Shown here: positions 13,495-14,519 of the stretch, one piece after another
How positions within the stretch are numbered: position 1 is the first letter of the stretch
How the letters are laid out: each line of letters opens with the position of its first letter
Assembly: GCF_000169335.1 (NCBI RefSeq)
Contig: NZ_AAXW01000090.1
Span: 1 to 14,519, forward strand
From: Crocosphaera chwakensis CCY0110
GTDB taxonomy: Bacteria > Cyanobacteriota > Cyanobacteriia > Cyanobacteriales > Microcystaceae
Reading direction: 5' to 3'
Length of the DNA stretch: 14,519 nt
Notes under the pieces: generated by a model
The model's input: the letters and a program-made list of their open reading frames with translations, nothing else
What the model was told of the DNA's origin: nothing
The model's database searches: none
Position numbers and translations under genes: made by a program

Positions 13495-14360
13495 TCAAAA
13501 TAAAGCGAACAAACTGAGTTGAGTTGGTGAATCATTGATTAATTTCTGGGCATAGTTTTCAGCCTGTTCTGGATTGTTTCGATCTATAAATTTTTTGGCT
13601 CCTTTAGGCTTCGATAAACCAGCAGTTGCTGAATCAGCAGTGTACAAACAATCCCAAATAATTGAGGATTTAAGCTTACTTTTTCCTAACCCAAAACCAT
13701 GAAGTTTGAGATCAGGACGAGCTAACCTGATAGCTATCAAAATGCCTTCAATTTCTTTTAATTTCCTTCCAACTAAAGAACCTACTCCAACCCAAGTATT
13801 TTCCCTCAAGCGTTCGCCATATTGCTCTAAATGTCTTAAGTAATCATCAATACTTCCCCCTTGTATAACTGGCATAATATAGGGAATGTTCATCTCAATA
13901 TTTTCAAAAGATTCTAAAATATCTTCATCATTGTAATCTGCCAAATCTGTACAATAATCAAGATAATTCTTAGATAGATTAAGATAGGATTGAGTTTCTA
14001 ATTCTTCTAACTTTTCTATCAAAGAATCATAATTCTTTATAGTTAAGTTTTGATGATCTTTAATGGTTAGACCAGTTTTTTCAAGGTAAGTTGGTTACAG
14101 GGAAAATCTTGTGTGACAGCAGCTTGTAAGTTTCCGCACTCTTGCCAACGATTAACTAAGTTAGCATAGTTTTCTATTGAAAGATGTCCTTTTTCTGAGG
14201 TGATTCTAGTGAAGGCTCCACTATCAAGAATCCAGTTTTTAACTAAGAAATTGCTTTTTCTTTGTAGCAATCTATTAACAGAAACAAGACAGTAATCAAA
14301 AATTTTACAACCACTTTTGCCATTATTTGGCTGATGCCAACTTACATAGAAATTTTGCAT
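13495..14360 (-). pseudogene. TGT/DpdA-like base-exchange enzyme (DUF7221-like), broken by a -1 frameshift
   Basis: Two adjacent frames make one 288-residue protein if a single A is restored in the A6 run at 14076-14081. Frame one (from ATG 14360, AGGAG upstream) ends ...LTLKKLV-stop at 14067. One extra A gives LTLKKTGLTIKDHQNLTIKN and continues into the second frame without a gap. Across the join the tRNA-guanine transglycosylase motifs are in order: ILDSGAF (44-50, equivalent to TGT DSGGF), PVIQGG (164-169), WVGVGS (190-195) and LHGFG...YTADS with the expected nucleophile Asp about 243. The compact size suits DpdA-like enzymes, which swap guanine for a 7-deazaguanine in DNA, rather than full tRNA TGT. 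The C-terminus has QLSLF (281-285), a sliding-clamp-binding consensus. No preQ0 biosynthesis gene is near. It may be a true pseudogene, a slippage-expressed gene, or a sequencing error. Confidence 0.8.
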
Positions 14361-14461
14361 GAGATTTACTCCTTGTTATCTAAGTTAAATTTTGAAAATA
14401 GCAATAATTTGACTAGGTTTAGACTTAAATTCTTTGTTGTACCGTAGTAAAGTATTTTGAG

Positions 14462-14519
14462 CTATTTTGGCATAGTATGAAATAAATAGTGTTTGGCTTC
14501 CCACTGAGTTCGAGTCCAT
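14462..14519 (-). CDS. Possible C-terminal end of a further minus-strand gene (partial, uncertain)
   Basis: At the right edge the frame read from base 14518 gives WTRTQWEAKHYLFHTMPK and then TAG at 14464-14462, a composition that looks protein-like. The other two minus-strand frames are also open at the edge (one runs 44 codons from ATG 14519 to TAA 14385), so the assignment is weak. The rest of 14361-14461 is AT-rich, contains the AGGAG of the gene at 14360, and shows no other feature. Confidence 0.25.
   Translation of the reverse strand, partial: WTRTQWEAKHYLFHTMPK

Noticed and set aside
14067..14081. Programmed -1 ribosomal frameshifting as the certain explanation of the split gene
   Set aside because: The zero-frame codons TTG AAA AAA CTG do not give the standard X XXY YYZ heptamer without a first-position mismatch (AAA to GAA), and no clear downstream pseudoknot is visible; kept only as one option.
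14505..14519. GTTCGAGTCC at the right edge resembles the T-arm of a tRNA
   Set aside because: The bases flanking the would-be T loop do not form a five-pair stem, and the rest of a tRNA would have to lie upstream, where no acceptor or anticodon arm can be drawn.
1..14519. CRISPR arrays, insertion sequences, relaxase or replication initiator genes
   Set aside because: No regularly spaced direct repeats, no transposase or relaxase motifs and no recognisable Rep protein were found in any frame examined.

Overview
The window looks like part of a cyanobacterial plasmid or other large accessory replicon. The AT-rich sequence carries seven copies of the cyanobacterial octamer GCGATCGC (HIP1). It also has a ParA/ParB partition pair, a DUF433/DUF5615 toxin-antitoxin pair, a RecD2-type helicase, a very large methyltransferase-helicase fusion, and several phage-like small DNA-metabolism genes. 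I recognise no ribosomal, photosynthetic or biosynthetic gene, no tRNA or rRNA, no CRISPR array and no transposase. I also find no replication initiator or relaxase, so the replicon type cannot be named from this window alone.

Layout. (1) 1-1080, minus strand: the start of an unrecognised protein running off the left edge, preceded in the same operon by a probable Api92-like protein. Its promoter region carries a perfect 28-bp palindrome. (2) 1138-1449, plus strand: a small, extremely acidic protein with its own promoter and terminator. (3) 1464-6237, minus strand: a membrane-anchored protein with a SAP-like C-terminus, then a 1385-residue fusion of an adenine-type DNA methyltransferase and a strawberry-notch (Sbno) helicase. 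The fusion gene has tandem terminators and a 5' leader that could hide its ribosome-binding site. (4) 6310-9379, plus strand: the toxin-antitoxin pair and recD2. (5) 9380-11281, plus strand: parAB, preceded by a 16-bp perfect palindrome and a 12-codon leader ORF whose stop overlaps the parA start. (6) 11318-14360, minus strand: a putative single-strand-binding protein ending in an SSB-like acidic tip (MPF), a small beta-rich protein, a Gp157-like protein, a very small ORF, and a TGT/DpdA-like base-exchange enzyme broken by one missing A. At the right edge there may be the end of another minus-strand gene.

The genes read together as maintenance and DNA handling: partition (ParAB), post-segregational stability (DUF433/DUF5615), helicases (RecD2, Sbno), ssDNA binding, and protection or modification of DNA (N6-type methyltransferase domain, deazaguanine-type base exchange). 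The most interesting points are: the frameshifted DpdA-like gene, which ends in a candidate sliding-clamp-binding motif (QLSLF); the SSB-like protein that lacks an obvious canonical SSB domain; the DarB-like methyltransferase-helicase; an intrinsic terminator placed so close to the Gp157 gene that it can hardly be anything but an attenuator; and a ParA lacking the signature lysine of its Walker box. Functions are inferred from motifs read by eye; no database search was possible.
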